This document shows, in pieces, positions 23,386 to 34,313 of a stretch of 64,000 nucleotides of DNA. Positions within the stretch are counted from its first letter, which is position 1. Each line of letters opens with the position of its first letter. Below the pieces are notes generated by a model. That model worked only from the letters and a program-made list of their open reading frames with translations, had not been told where the DNA came from and made no database searches. A program made the position numbers and the translations under genes. The DNA lies in the NCBI GenBank assembly GCA_026182355.1, contig JAPFBL010000047.1:1967481-2031480 (forward strand), read 5' to 3'. The DNA is from Hermatobates lingyangjiaoensis. Lineage: Eukaryota > Arthropoda > Insecta > Hemiptera > Hermatobatidae.

Positions 23386-23812
23386 TTGGGTGTATAATTA
23401 TTGCGGCTTTTTTTCAATAAATTTTATTCAGCAAAAACAACAATAATACTTGAAAAAATCAGTTTAAAACATTTAAAAACATTTTGTTTTGGAATATATT
23501 CACCATCTAATTCAATAACCGCTTCTCATTTGCCTGTCGATTCCACGGGTTCTTAGAGACAATCCACTCTTTGATAGCAGTCACTAAGTCATGCAAACTA
23601 TCGTAGGCTTTCTTTCCAAGCCAATTTTTCATTGAACGAATAACGTGATAGCCTGTAGGTGTTTCTGTGGGAGAATATGGCAGGTCCCAACCTTTGTCGG
23701 CGACAGATTTGATAAAGCGACGTTCGATATGATTGTACTGCACTCCAACTTTCCTCGAACTGGTAGAGCATAATATGATGAATTCGGAGATAATTTTTGA
23801 TACGCATTCTGA
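23386..23812 (-). pseudogene. Mariner transposase C-terminal relic with one TIR
   Basis: The minus frame 23743-23507 contains LPYSPTETPTGYHVIRSMKN then WLGKKAYDSLHDL, matching the mariner C-terminal block PYSPDLaPtDYH.f.sl..wL.gk.f.....l. The third catalytic aspartate (in SPDL) is replaced by T. At 23386-23412 TTGGGTGTATAATTATTGCG resembles a mellifera-type mariner TIR next to TA. Frames shift upstream (about 23740-23810). This is a 5'-truncated dead copy. Confidence 0.75.
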
Positions 23813-24829
23813 AAGAGAAGATAATTTTAATATATGAAAAACGTAAACAAGACCTTATTTTGTTTTTATTAAAAATTTACTACAGCTTTTAAAATTTATT
23901 GAAAAAAGTCAAAAAAATTATGTGCTCACCTAATATGTTCTACCATTTCATAGTCACACTTATGATGCTCATATAATTTCTTATAATTATAATTAACCTG
24001 GTAATACGTTGATTGAAAACTGTCCTTGAAAGCTAGAGTAGCACTTACAGTATATCTATAGTAGTACTTATAAAATTTAGTCTAAATTTTGTGAATTGAT
24101 TAGGGAAGTAGAAAAATTTTCAGGAATTTCGTAATGACTAAATTATAACCATTCTGTCAAAATACTTTACAAAAAACTTTATTTTCAAGCCTTGATACAG
24201 ACTGTATTTTAAAAAATTATGCAGGCATGTTCTACCATTTGCTTATATAAAATCCTTATTATTAGCGTACATTGTTATATTAATATAATGGCTTAAAAAA
24301 ATTCTATCTTTATTATTTGAGTTACTTAACTCTAATGTATGCACTTCTTGAGAAAGCAATTCGCAAGTTTAACTTCTCTTCTAAGTATAACTAAACTAGA
24401 TTTTCTTGCCTGCCTCGAATACTGTTAAGCTGGGATTAAGCTATAATATAAACTTATATTTACTGTATAAAGTAAACTTAAACATAAGTTTATGACAATA
24501 TAATTTATCTCTTCCTTTCTCATTCTTCCAGTCTCTATTTCTCCGCCTTTCCATTCTGCCCATTAACATTTAATGTACACATGCCAGACACTCAACATTT
24601 TGTTTGATCATTCATAGCTATATAAAGTAATGGAGAAGTTTCTTCCATAGTTTATAACTAATCAACGGATAATTTCTAAATGTTATAATATTAATTTTTT
24701 TTTCTATATTTTTTATTTGATTTTAATATAGTTAAACCTTTTTTTTTTATTATTGTATCTAGTATTGGTCTTTTTGAATTTTCTTACATATCACTGAATT
24801 TGTCAATGGCCTGAAAAAGTTATAAGTCA
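23813..24829. other. AT-rich stretch, nothing recognised
   Basis: No motif was recognised. Poly-T tracts lie at about 24691-24750. Confidence 0.4.
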
Positions 24830-24985
24830 CATCGTTTGTTAACTTGTTCGTCTACTGTGGTTCTGTGGAATATTTTCTTCTTAAACATTTCTTGTACCTC
24901 TGTTGTAAGTCTAGGACCTTTTTGTAACTTATGTGCTCGTCTGTGCTCATGAAATGCTAAGCGCTTTCGAAAATTTCAATTTATA
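24826..24985 (-). other. Coding-like fragment, unassigned
   Basis: A minus-strand frame of about 50 residues between stops reads NFRKRLAFHEHRRAHKLQKG and then PRLTTEVQEMFKKKIFHRTT. It is basic, and its composition is unlike the neighbouring noise. There is no zinc-finger cysteine pattern and no recognised family. It could be an old transposase or host exon remnant, or chance. Confidence 0.3.
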
Positions 24986-25225
24986 TTCAATCCATAAATG
25001 TCCTTTCTTATAGTTATTCCTGTCAGTGCTATATACTCGTAATATCTACAAGTTTTTGAATTAGATTGAAATCAAATGATTTAGCAGTTCTTTTTCTATT
25101 CTACAATAAACTTTTTTTGACTTTAATGTGACATTTATTCTACCATTTAAAAAAGTTTTTAATTTCTTATCTGTTTTATTGTAGTAGATTGTAATTCAAA
25201 TTGTAATTGTGATTCCACAGAAAGA

Positions 25226-25582
25226 ACAGTTATTCTATATTGGGAGTCCGAAATTTAACCTAACTGAAGTGAATTGAGAGTAGGGATCTTTAACAAGTAC
25301 CTGGCATCGAATAGGTTCGGGACCGACGGCTTAACGCCCTCTTTCGTGAGAGGTCGGCTGGTTTCAATGTGACGTGGTGAAAGGGCTCCATGTTAAAAAT
25401 TATAAACCTATTCTGCTTTCTCATGTAAGGGACGAGAGACACAGGAACATGAATAAATGAGGGCAGGCTTAACAACTTCTGTGAGAGACGGCGTGCTCAG
25501 ATTTCACCTCTCACAATCGAGGTCCAAAGTGGACATCAAACCCCGAACCTACCAGTTCGGAGGGGAGTGCGCGACGAATGAG
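25226..25582 (-). mobile_element. SINE copy, minus strand, with about 150-bp insertion
   Basis: Tail word TATTGGGAGTCCGAAATTTA (25237-25256) and body word GGTTCGGGACCGACGGCTTA (25314-25333) are followed by non-family DNA (about 25340-25490). The SINE then resumes with GACGGCGTGCTCAGATTTCA and the head ending near 25575 (ACCCCGAACCTACCAGTTCGG, B box inverted). The words GACGGCTTAACGCCCTCTTT and GGCTTAACAACTTCTGTGAG at the two edges suggest the insert arose through local duplication. Confidence 0.75.
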
Positions 25583-28149
25583 TCGTATTAAAGAAAATAA
25601 ATAGTTCAGTTAAGAGACATCATTCTATTGGCAGGAAAAAAAATGCTATAATCTGGTTTCCAGCAGTGTTAAACGCATGGAAAATCATGCCACCAGGGAA
25701 TAATATCACATAAACGAATCAGTGCTCCTATTGTTAGAACTGACAACACTTAGCAAAAAAGAACTCTGATTTAGCAAAATTTGGCCTTTTCCTAACGCCT
25801 TGAAGCCCTTTTTATTCCCAAGTTAAACACTGAGTATTCCAACACTACGAGGAATGTGTCTGATGATCTCATAATTTGAACGAAATTATCTCTTTCAAGG
25901 AAAGCCTCCTTCATAACCAGAAAGTAGAATTTTCTATGATGAAAAATCACATGTTATAAGCGGAAAACATCAATAACTTTTACTAATAATGACACTGTTT
26001 GATCAATCCAGATAAATAGCACTATAGAAAAAGGCGATATATATCAGAAAAGAATTGAAAAAGCGTCTAAAAGTTTTTCTGTAAAAAGGAGGTGTTTTAA
26101 CTTGTTTGAGATAAAAGAGTTGAGATAAGTTCGTAAAAGAACTGATTCTTCTTACAGAGTTTATTTATGTTTCCATCTTACACTCCGGTTTTCAATGAAC
26201 AGAATGCTTTTCATGTCACCTCCATTTTACAAATTTTTAAATTCTTTTAATATACTTGGCTCAATTTGCAATGGTGTATGTAATCAATTTAAGAAAAAAA
26301 ACCTCTTCTGATCTTGCAACCTTGAAATTTTAAAAATGAATGATTCAGTGAATATAATGGGATATTACAAACGAAACAGTACGAAAAATAATTTATCCAC
26401 TTCTTGAAATTATTTTTAAAATGAATAAAAATAAAAGATCTATTGTATTACTGATTTCTTAAAATAAGATAAATTGAAATTATTTACATTGTTCCCTTAA
26501 ATAGATAATTTCATTGATATATGATATAATGTTTCTTATTTTTAATAATTTGTAATACCCCATGGAAACTATTAGGTTCATATTTCTTTTGTGGCACTAT
26601 GTTTACATAGGTGCCACAGGAAAAGTTTAAAATGCAATGGTCCTGACATAATACGAAATTGTGTACAGCAGATTATCTTCTTTTTAAAGATAAGAAAATA
26701 ATTGCAAGTTATCTTTGAAAGAGGTAAAAATCTAAAGTATTGGATATTAAATTCAATTTAAATAACAATATTGCCAGATTGAATTGATAATACACGACTT
26801 GATTGATTTCAAATTCGCTAAACCATTGCACTAAATCCAATTATATTCCAGTGAAGCATTACACCTCTGGAATAGTATCTATAATTTGCAACTCAACTGC
26901 AATCCTTCTCTCCTTCACCACCTCTTGCTTTAGATGACCATAAAATGTTATGATGAACCTGAAATTTAGGGTTCTTTCTTGAGTGATAATACCTGTGGAT
27001 CAAAATTTATCGAGGTCAGAAAAGTGAATTCTTATCGAATATATTTACACTTGACGATATTTCATCAATTCAATTTTTCTAAAAAAAAAATTAAATTTTT
27101 TTTTTTAATATTCAGTTGAAATTGTATTTTCTGATAACATAAATAATTACTCAAGATTAAAATTTGCATTGCAAGAATGTGTACTCAGAATACTATAAAA
27201 GAACTGTATACAGGATTCAAAAATTTTGAAACTAAATCACTCTGATGTTAATGATTCGAAATTAGTTTACCATTACTTATTTTTACTGAATTATTTGCTT
27301 TCAAACTAGTAAGGCCATCTGAAGAAATGTAAGTTCTGCCGTTAATAGTTACTCAATGTTGTCAGAATTTATAATTATAAAGTTAAATAAGAATGGACGA
27401 ATTACCTGTTTTCTGTTATATTTAAAAAAAAAAACAATGTACAATATTATATTTATATTACTATCATAGTCGAAAACACACTAACATAGTGAACAGATTA
27501 AATGGCAATTTGTTTTAGTTAAAATTACTGCTACAAAAAGTTCAAACAATCTTGTATTAAATATAACCTTGGAGCAATTAAAAAGAAAGTTTTTTTTCTA
27601 AGTTTATGTTGATAAAATTACTTAATTAAATTAAAGGGTGAGTGAGTTTGCCCTTTGTCCTTGGTTATCTAATTCTAGTGAACCCAAAGATAGCATATTT
27701 AGATATGCAGCCAACTCTTTTTTTTTTACCAGTGCTTTATCTGCACCCTAAAGTTGTTTCAAAATTTTATCAAGAAAAAATTGCCCGAACCTAAGAGCTG
27801 ATATATGTAGACGCCAGTACTAAGTAAAAGAAGAAATATATTTATCATGATTTCAGTAAATTCTAACCAATGATAACACATGTGACAAGCAAGCCCATGC
27901 GGTTTCTTGTCTTATATTGTGACTTTTTGAGTCATCAAAATTATTATTTGTTTCACACATTTTAATTGAAAGAATAATTATTTTAAATCATAATCTTTTT
28001 TTTATCGATAATTTATTGACATAATATATGCCTTGCATTTACCTATTTTTTTAATTAGCACATCGCTTTGGAGACATTAGCATTGTCCTCATTTATTTGT
28101 TTTACAAATGATGTCACAATTGCAAAGTAAGTTTTGCAAAAAAAAAAGT
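25583..28149. other. About 2.5 kb of AT-rich DNA, nothing recognised
   Basis: No coding or RNA signature. A short inverted pair GTGGCACTATGT/ATAGGTGCCAC lies at about 26591-26619. Confidence 0.45.
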
Positions 28150-28289
28150 TGAGCTTATTTCTATATATAAAGTTCGTGAGTTTGTTTGTTTTGTTCTCCA
28201 TTTCCCGTAGAGATAGATCCCTGATATTAAATATATATTATTTATTACCTGAAAAATGTTAAATAAAAGAGAATTATCACTATATTCCC

Positions 28290-28765
28290 AAAATTGGAGC
28301 CTGGGTAGCTACTGTTTCCGCGCTCGCTGATGACAGTAGTGCAAATGTATTTGATATAAAATAGCACAAAAAAATTTTTTTAATTTAATATTTCCATACT
28401 ATAAACACTGGTAATAAGCTAAAGGCATGGAGCCAGGGTAGCCCACTAGCTTGCGTGCTCGCCGATGACAGTAGCACAAATATATTAACAAAAAATTAAC
28501 AAAAAAATGTTTGAATTTAAAATTTGAATAATGTGAACAATAAAGTAAATGCATGGGTACAGGGTAGCCAGTCGCGTGCGTGCTCGCCCATGACAATAGT
28601 GAAAATGTATTATATATAAATGTAACAAAAAAAATTAATTTAAAATTTGCGAATTATAAACACTGGTAATAAAAAAAAGGCATGGAGCAAGAGTATCCCA
28701 GAGGCTTGTGTGCTCGCTGATGACAGTAGTGCAAATGTATTATAAATAAATATAACAAATATGTA
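28290..28765 (+). repeat. Four tandem units of about 130 bp with SINE-like tRNA head
   Basis: Units start near 28298, 28430, 28557 and 28687. Each has a GC-richer core such as GAGCCAGGGTAGCCCACTAG followed by CTTGCGTGCTCGCCGATGAC and then AGTAG-CAAAT-TATA with A-runs. The core resembles the A-box side of the window's SINE (GGCCAGGCTAGCTCAGTGG...CGTGCTCGCC). No B box follows, so the units are not intact SINEs. Confidence 0.8.
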
Positions 28766-28970
28766 ATAAACTACTACATTAGAGGTTAAAAATAAATAAT
28801 TTTAAAAACAAACATGAACATAACTGTCAGATAAAATACGAATGTTCTAAGGTAATATTATAAAGATACATTCCTTTCATTAATGTTACTGTATGTTAGG
28901 TAAATAAGTTGAATATTTCAATTTACTAATTTTGTTTGTTTTAAATATATTTCATTGTATATATAACTTG

Positions 28971-28976
<6 letters not shown>

Positions 28977-29024
<48 letters not shown>

Positions 29025-29172
29025 TTTGGCCTACCACTCAGTTAGCTTCAGCTACTCAAAGGGACTACTTCTACCCGATGACGACGACTGTCGAAATATC
29101 GTTGTGAGTCTTTTGTGTGTGTTTTTATTTGTGTTTTCTCTTTCCTGTGTGAAATATATATATATATATAAA
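28977..29172 (+). mobile_element. PLE-type terminal repeat in (TA)n (family 4)
   Basis: (TA)n at about 28977-29021, then a unit containing the hammerhead-like motif 29066-29112, then a tail with GAGTCTTTTGTGTGTG and TTTGTGTTTTCTCTTTCCTG, then (TA)n at about 29154-29170. The same unit forms both arms of the hairpin at 35541-35800. Confidence 0.65.
29066..29112 (+). ncRNA. Hammerhead-like motif, family 4
   Basis: The core strand is CCGATGA (29075-29081, U4 to C). Extra C is at 29082, helix II GAC (29083-29085) with GTC (29090-29092), GAAA 29093-29096, palindromic helix III ATAT and H17 = C29100. Flanking CAAAGGGACT and AGTCTTTTG can extend helix I with internal loops. Confidence 0.55.
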
Positions 29173-29431
29173 TTATTTATTTATATAGAAAATAAATAAT
29201 ATTTTTTACTTTTAAATGATTTTTATTTTGTTAAGTATAATTTTTGTGTATTTATCTTGAATCATGTTAAAAATACTATATCAAAAGCTTGGGCCATATA
29301 AGAATCTGTTTCCCTGCCTTGATAACAAGAAACAACAATTAAAATTAACGCTGTCAATCATGTTCAGTGAATTAATTTCAATAACTATTGTTATAATTTG
29401 TGAGTGACACAAAAGGTCACGGGTACTCTAG

Positions 29432-30177
29432 TAAGACATAAAATATGAATATTCTTCTGCAATGTTATATTAATTTATTTCAGTCACCAATTACAGTTTC
29501 CGACTATTTTTGATTGTAGCAATATGTTTGTGGGATTATATTGTAATTGGATACATGTGTGCAAAGTAGGCCAAAAGTTATCTTTTTAATAACTTAAATC
29601 AACATTGTATATATTATTACAATCTCTTAATCCAGAAAATAATAATATAAATATATTTTCGAAATGGGCACTCATGGTTTGTTGGGATTTCTCTCGCCTG
29701 GTATTCATTCTAGTATATTGTTTTCCTCTCGTGGAATTCCAACGGCATTTATTTTGTCATCTCCACTATTTGTTTTTATTTTTATAAGCAACATAGGTTC
29801 AACATTTTCTAAGATATTATTTTTCATTATCGAAAATGTTAATAAATATGGCAATTTCAGGAATGTTAAAAATAACAGGTCTATTTGTTGTTTCATCATT
29901 CCTTTCTACAATGCAGATGTTTATTTATTATTATTATTATTATTATATTAATAATGCATAATTCATTTTTTATGAAGAAAACTATTTTAATTTTGTTTTT
30001 TACTTAATATAGCAAAATTGTTACAAATATTGATTATATATCTTATCATATAATATCATTATTTATTTTCAATATAATATACTCGTATGTTAAATACATT
30101 CAATCATAGTTGTTAAATACATGTATATTGTTAGTATCACAGAGGTCAGTAAACATCGTATTATAATATAAATCTGC
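29432..30177. other. AT-rich stretch, nothing recognised
   Basis: Short overlapping frames at 29605-29951 exist on both strands but look like chance translation. An (ATT)n run is at about 29925-29945. Confidence 0.45.
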
Positions 30178-30381
30178 CATACCTCGTGAATAGTTATTGT
30201 AAACGCTGTACCGGTTTCACACGTTGTCCATCCACGGTAGAGGGCTAACCAACCATATTTAAAGAATCCTGAATGTAGTACCCAGTATCATACAGTTGAC
30301 CATGATTCCTGCTTGAAATTTCTACTTGTTTCCTACTTTCCCTACTTGATAATGATTGGGAACAATGATTCACGAGGTATG
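30178..30381. mobile_element. 204-bp small TIR element (MITE-like)
   Basis: Left end CATACCTCGTGAATAGTTAT and right end ATGATTCACGAGGTATG are inverted repeats. There is no ORF. Related ends occur at 7823-7836 and 46317-46330. The target duplication is not clear, and the class is unknown. Confidence 0.6.
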
Positions 30382-31150
30382 TCAGTTTTTTAATAATATG
30401 ATATTATTTTTTATTAGCTGTCCGGAGATAAATACAAGTATATGATTAGCTGGGTAGTGACCAATATGAGAACAGTTCTTATCATTAGTTGGACTGTGAC
30501 TTACATGAATAGAGTTCTTTTAAAAACCACATAACTTTAATTCTACTTGATAAGAACTTTATTTTCATTGGTCAACTAATATGGTATTAAGTAGAATTAA
30601 TCTAGATTCCTTCATTAAATATATTTAATTTTACATTAATGTTTAACTGATTTTATTGTTTAAAGAAGTATGTGAAACACGTATCCCTTTATTCCCGTCC
30701 TTCTCAATGTAATTAAAGACCATTCGTTTAAGAGCCTCTCAGATCTTTATTCAGAATTGATTTAAGAAAATGCCACTCCGCGTCAGCACTAATTGATGAA
30801 GCTGCAAGCTTTTGGGATTCAGTAGAGATCAGACATCCCTTTCGAATTCATTGCACGATTTAAATTTACATATTTTAGGCAAACATGAGATAGAGAGAGA
30901 GAGTAAGATTGAATTGCAATGACATGTTTCTCTATGCTTTCAAGAACAGTTACATAATTAATGCAATAAATATTATAATATAAAAACTAAATCATTTTTC
31001 TAAATTTCAAAACATATGAAAAAATGTCGTAATATAACTATATCATATTTTTTTGTACTTCTTTAATGAAATATCTAAATTTTGGTAATTAAATAGTTAC
31101 AAGTAGTCGTGAGTAATTAGAAAAGTCATTTATGACTATTGGACTAACTG
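30382..31150. other. AT-rich stretch, nothing recognised
   Basis: An inverted pair around TTCTACTTGATAAGAAC and AATTAATCTAG-side words (30539-30605) suggests a small hairpin. A GC-richer patch at 30765-30855 has no recognised peptide. An (AG)n run is at about 30891-30903. Confidence 0.4.
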
Positions 31151-31181
<31 letters not shown>

Positions 31182-31297
31182 ACTTTTCGATGAAAATACG
31201 ATCTGAAATGGACAAATTCAGTCCAACCAACTCCAGCCGTCTCTGTACCCAACTCGAACAGTCTCTGTACCAGTGCGCTTGGTTTCCCTCTCTTATC

Positions 31298-31334
31298 TCT
31301 TCTGAAGACGGTTCAACCAAAAATTAGAGACTGT
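31298..31334 (+). ncRNA. Hammerhead-like motif, family 3
   Basis: Helix I TCTT (31298-31301) pairs with GAGA (31327-31330). Core CTGAAGA is at 31302-31308, with extra C at 31309, helix II GGT/ACC, helix III AATT and H17 = A. G12 of GAAA appears lost (AACCAAAAA), so activity is doubtful. Confidence 0.6.
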
Positions 31335-31564
31335 ATGTGTGTGTTTGTAATTTCTCTATGTATCTTTATGTATATTGAACTATATATCTATAGTCACTTG
31401 ATAAACGGAAAGACAATTCAAACTAGACACAAAAACAGTTTAAAATTGAAGATAGGTAGCACATAAAGTAAAGAAACACACTTCAAACTCAAATTTTCTG
31501 CAACCGATTACAAAATTGGTCTCCAACCGTCACTTCACAAGTGCGCTTGGTGTCCCTATCTGAA

Positions 31565-31602
31565 CTCTCCTCATGACGGTTCAACCGAAAATTAGGGACA
31601 GT
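31565..31602 (+). ncRNA. Hammerhead-like motif, family 3
   Basis: The core strand is CTCATGA instead of CTGATGA (G5 changed). Extra C, helix II GGT/ACC, GAAA, AATT, H17 = A and GGGAC follow. The GAAA strand is intact here, while it is damaged in the copy at 31298, so each copy has a different defect. Confidence 0.6.
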
Positions 31603-31695
31603 AAGTTCCTTAGTTCTGTCTTTTAAATTCACTGTGAAACGTTTGTTGTCCTTTTGGATCGTTTTCCTGTTTACTATATATATATATATATATAT

Positions 31696-32210
31696 GTTTC
31701 ATTAAAGTACACAGCAGCCTCTGCGTTAACGACTTTTAAGCTGGTCTGCTCCAATTTACGAACAACATTTCGGTGGGCCGGTGTTAAAAGCCATATAAGT
31801 TGTCCAAGAGACATCTTAATTTGGCATGATCAGATGTAAAAAGAAAATCACAACTTCCCAGTTGTATAATAACACCAGCCCACCGCAAGGTTGTTCGTAA
31901 ATTGGAGCAGACCAGCTTAAAAGTCGTTAACGCAGAGGCTACTGTGTACTTTAATGAAACATGTTTACGTGAAGATTTGCTGCCATCATATATATATATA
32001 TATTAGTATAAGTGGGCAGCAGGTCTTCTTGTAAACAAATTGAATTAAAATGTGCAGCAGCTTCTGCATTTACGACCTCTCTGCTGATAGCCTCTATTTT
32101 TCTTATTACCCTTCGATTTACTGGAGGTAATTTCCATATTAAATGGGGCAGAGACATGTCAACGACACAAACAAAACTATTAAGAAAACATGTAGAAAAA
32201 CGACTTTAAT
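31696..32210. pseudogene. Three PLE N-terminal coding fragments in alternating orientation
   Basis: Minus 31814-31696 encodes MSLGQLIWLLTPAHRNVVRK then VVNAEAAVYFNET. Plus 31869-31990 encodes TPAHRKVVRKLEQTSLKVVN then ETCLREDLLPSY. Minus 32157-31990 encodes MSLPHLIWKLPPVNRRVIRK then HFNSICLQEDLLPTYTN. All three are the same protein region, which I read as the PLE N-terminus (the ...F...C...llP.y block). The first two form a long near-perfect inverted repeat (31696-31797 and 31869-31968). The plus and last minus copies meet head to head in (TA)n at 31988-32003. Confidence 0.6.
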
Positions 32211-32221
32211 AATGTACTCAC

Positions 32222-32349
32222 ATGTTCAAAAACAGACAGCCTTTCGACCATCATAGGTACGACCTATGATGAGAAAAGGAGACCAAGCACGTTGTAGACG
32301 CAACGGCTAGTAACCCGTTGCTATATACATATAGTTACATATATATATG

Positions 32350-32395
<46 letters not shown>

Positions 32396-32400
32396 CTCGT
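32222..32400 (-). mobile_element. Family 3 PLE repeat fragment next to (TA)n
   Basis: GACCAAGCACGTTGTAGACG and CAACGG (32281-32306) match the inner hairpin of the 2.5-kb element. Beside them are an inverted repeat around GACCATCATAGG/CCTATGATG (32247-32275) and (TA)n at about 32349-32392. The hammerhead region is rearranged and not readable. Confidence 0.5.
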
Positions 32401-32612
32401 ACATATCAGTTACTAGTGTTGTAAACAAAAGAAAAGTAAAATGATATATTAGATGCTTTTTCTTTATTTTGTTTACAACATTAATAACTGAGAAGTTTAT
32501 ATTTTATCAACAGATTAAAACATTGTCAAATTGAACTGACAACAGATTAATCAGCTGATTAAAACATTGTGATTTCAAAGGAGTTGAAATCTCAAATTAA
32601 ACCAGAATGTTA

Positions 32613-32620
32613 CTCTAGAT
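32613..32620. repeat. hAT target-site duplication, copy 1 of 3
   Basis: CTCTAGAT directly precedes CAGGAGTGT, the left end of the first hAT element. Identical octamers lie at 34306-34313 and 35030-35037. It fits the nTCTAGAn preference of many hAT elements. Confidence 0.85.
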
Positions 32621-34305
32621 CAGGAGTGTAACCGGAACCGGCTACAAAGCAGGTTCGATCCTGCCTGCGAGATCATTTTTTTTTTTACTGATGGTTACCA
32701 GTATATAGGTAAAGAAACAAAATGACCTACTCACAAATGTGAAAATGCAGAGAATTTGATGCAATTAACCCCTAGTTTGTTGAATTAGTCCTGGTCTCAT
32801 GTATTAAATAACAATAAGATAGGAACAGCTATTTGACTCGGGTCGGTATCCAATAACTCGCTTTGTAAGTCTTCTCCACTTTTTCAACACGTTAACCAGT
32901 TTGTTTTCACATCATTCAATAAAGAGATCTATTATTTTAATTATTATTCATTCCTTACTGCAGACAGTCTCAGTCTGTGGCCACTGTTGATGCTAACCTG
33001 GTCTCTACCGCTCTGCTACACCCGCATTAGCAAAAATATCATCCAAACGGAGAAAAGTACATAAGGAGTACAGAGTTTTCAACGAGAAATGGATGATGTG
33101 CTATTAATTTACAGAGATAAATAAGATCATTTATTTATCACAGAGAGATGTGGGTGCGACTAGACCTGATGCCGACATGAAGCAGTACAAAAATAAGATT
33201 GCAGGATTATTGTGGGAGTTTGGGAAACGTTTTCTGGTATTTAGTGAACTTGAAAGAGAATTTCCAGTTTTTCGCTCACCTTTCACTGTTAATGATTCTA
33301 ATATACCAGTTGAAATCCAGCTAGAAATAATTCATTTCCAATGTGATGCAGATTTGAAGAGCTAATATGCTTCAGTTGATCTGTACAAATTTTAACATTA
33401 TCTACTACAAGGGTAACCCAAATTAACCCTACTACCATAATTTTGTACATATTTGGGACACCTACCTTTGCGAACAAAATTTTCTCAATAATGAATATCA
33501 ATAGAACAAAAATGCAGTCAAGGATCACAAATAAGCACCTAAATGGCATTCTGAAAGTGTCAGCTAGCTAGAACATGACACCTGGTGTTCACGCACTTGT
33601 ACAGTGTCAGAAGATGCCAAGTATCAGGAACAAAAACAAGTCCAGCTAGACAATGTCTTTTAAATGCTGTCTTAGATACCGTTTGCATGGAGGAATACAC
33701 TCTTAGCAACTTCACTACAAAAGAGTATGGTATAATACTACTGTTCATGCAACTATATAAATGTTCAGTATGTATTGTATGTGTATGTATGATTCATATA
33801 TGATGTTTAAACATTTAAATACCAGTGAATACTTCCTTCTTTACACATAATAGCACTCTCCTTAGTCTTATAGCTGTAGGCAGGGATTAAATTTAGATTT
33901 TATATGCACATATGTAAATTGTTTTAAAATTCCTTTCTTTATAAATCATTTAATCTTAAAGTGTATTAGTATATTTTTTTCTATACCAATTACTTGTAAA
34001 GTTTTGTGCATTTGTGTAGTCAGTGGGGTCAATTGCAATTTACATATATATGTAAATGGTAAAAATAAATTGCACATATGTTTAAGAAAATGTGAGATGT
34101 TTCATGAAATGTTTTTGTAAAAGGTTGTTCAATCAATCATAAGAGTTTCCTAATGTTCTTGTGCTTCTTTACACCAAAAGGAAGGAATGAGATGATGTTT
34201 TGGTTATTTATAGGAGAGTATGGTATAATTTTAAGTGTCCGGCCTACTTGACATCTACCGAGGCCTGTATGTGGCTCGCGATGAGAAATGAGTTTGACAT
34301 CCCTG
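32621..34305 (+). mobile_element. hAT element with decayed transposase
   Basis: The left end CAGGAGTGTAACC and right end GAGTTTGACATCCCTG are imperfect inverted repeats (CAGG..TGT). Flanking CTCTAGAT octamers give an 8-bp target duplication, diagnostic of hAT. The length of about 1.7 kb and the broken C-terminal transposase show an internally deleted copy. The left end also contains a tRNA T-arm-like hairpin (about 32662-32681), probably coincidental. Confidence 0.85.
33128..33620 (+). pseudogene. hAT transposase C-terminal region, pseudogene
   Basis: The plus frame to 33363 has FSELEREFPVFRSPFTVNDS and EIQLEIIHFQCDADLKS. Another plus frame (33449-33560) has IFGTPTFANKIFSIMNINRT followed by KMQSRITNKHLNGILKVSAS, a stop and ALVQCQ. 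These match the ZBED5/FAM200/GTF2IRD2-like hAT transposase (F..PF...iQlElI.lQ.d..Lk; then FGst..Ce..Fs.mn..Ks..rsrltd.hL), including the hAT dimerisation region. Stops and the missing catalytic part make it non-functional. Confidence 0.85.
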
Positions 34306-34313
34306 CTCTAGAT
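34306..34313. repeat. hAT target-site duplication, shared middle copy
   Basis: CTCTAGAT is the right duplication of the element ending at 34305 and the left duplication of the element starting at 34314. Confidence 0.85.

Larger units (their letters stand above)
28150..29431 (+). mobile_element. Probable non-autonomous Helitron with internal tandem repeats
   Basis: The left region starts near TTCTATATATAAAGTTCGTG (28158-28177), a style of start seen in Helentron-type elements. The right end has a hairpin GTGAC-loop-GTCAC (29404-29420), then GGGTACT and CTAG (29428-29431) followed by T, a canonical Helitron 3' end. It encloses the about 130-bp tandem array at 28290-28765 and a later PLE insertion at 28977-29170. 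Central tandem repeats are typical of Helitron-derived non-autonomous elements. The left boundary is uncertain. Confidence 0.55.
31155..31700 (+). mobile_element. Two PLE-type family 3 terminal repeat copies beside (TA)n
   Basis: (TA)n at about 31156-31182 precedes a first copy with GTGCGCTTGGTTTCCCTCTC (31273-31292) and a hammerhead-like motif. About 250 bp later a second copy has GTGCGCTTGGTGTCCCTATC (31541-31560) and another motif. (TA)n at about 31676-31695 follows. Both copies read in the same orientation, unlike the inverted pairs elsewhere. Confidence 0.65.

Noticed and set aside
23598..23807. Second ORF overlapping the mariner relic
   Set aside because: Shadow frame of the transposase fragment, although its first part may belong to the shifted frame.
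32640..32690. tRNA gene fragment with a T-arm and T-run (Pol III terminator)
   Set aside because: Only the T-arm half can be drawn, no anticodon arm exists, and it lies inside the left end of a hAT element.
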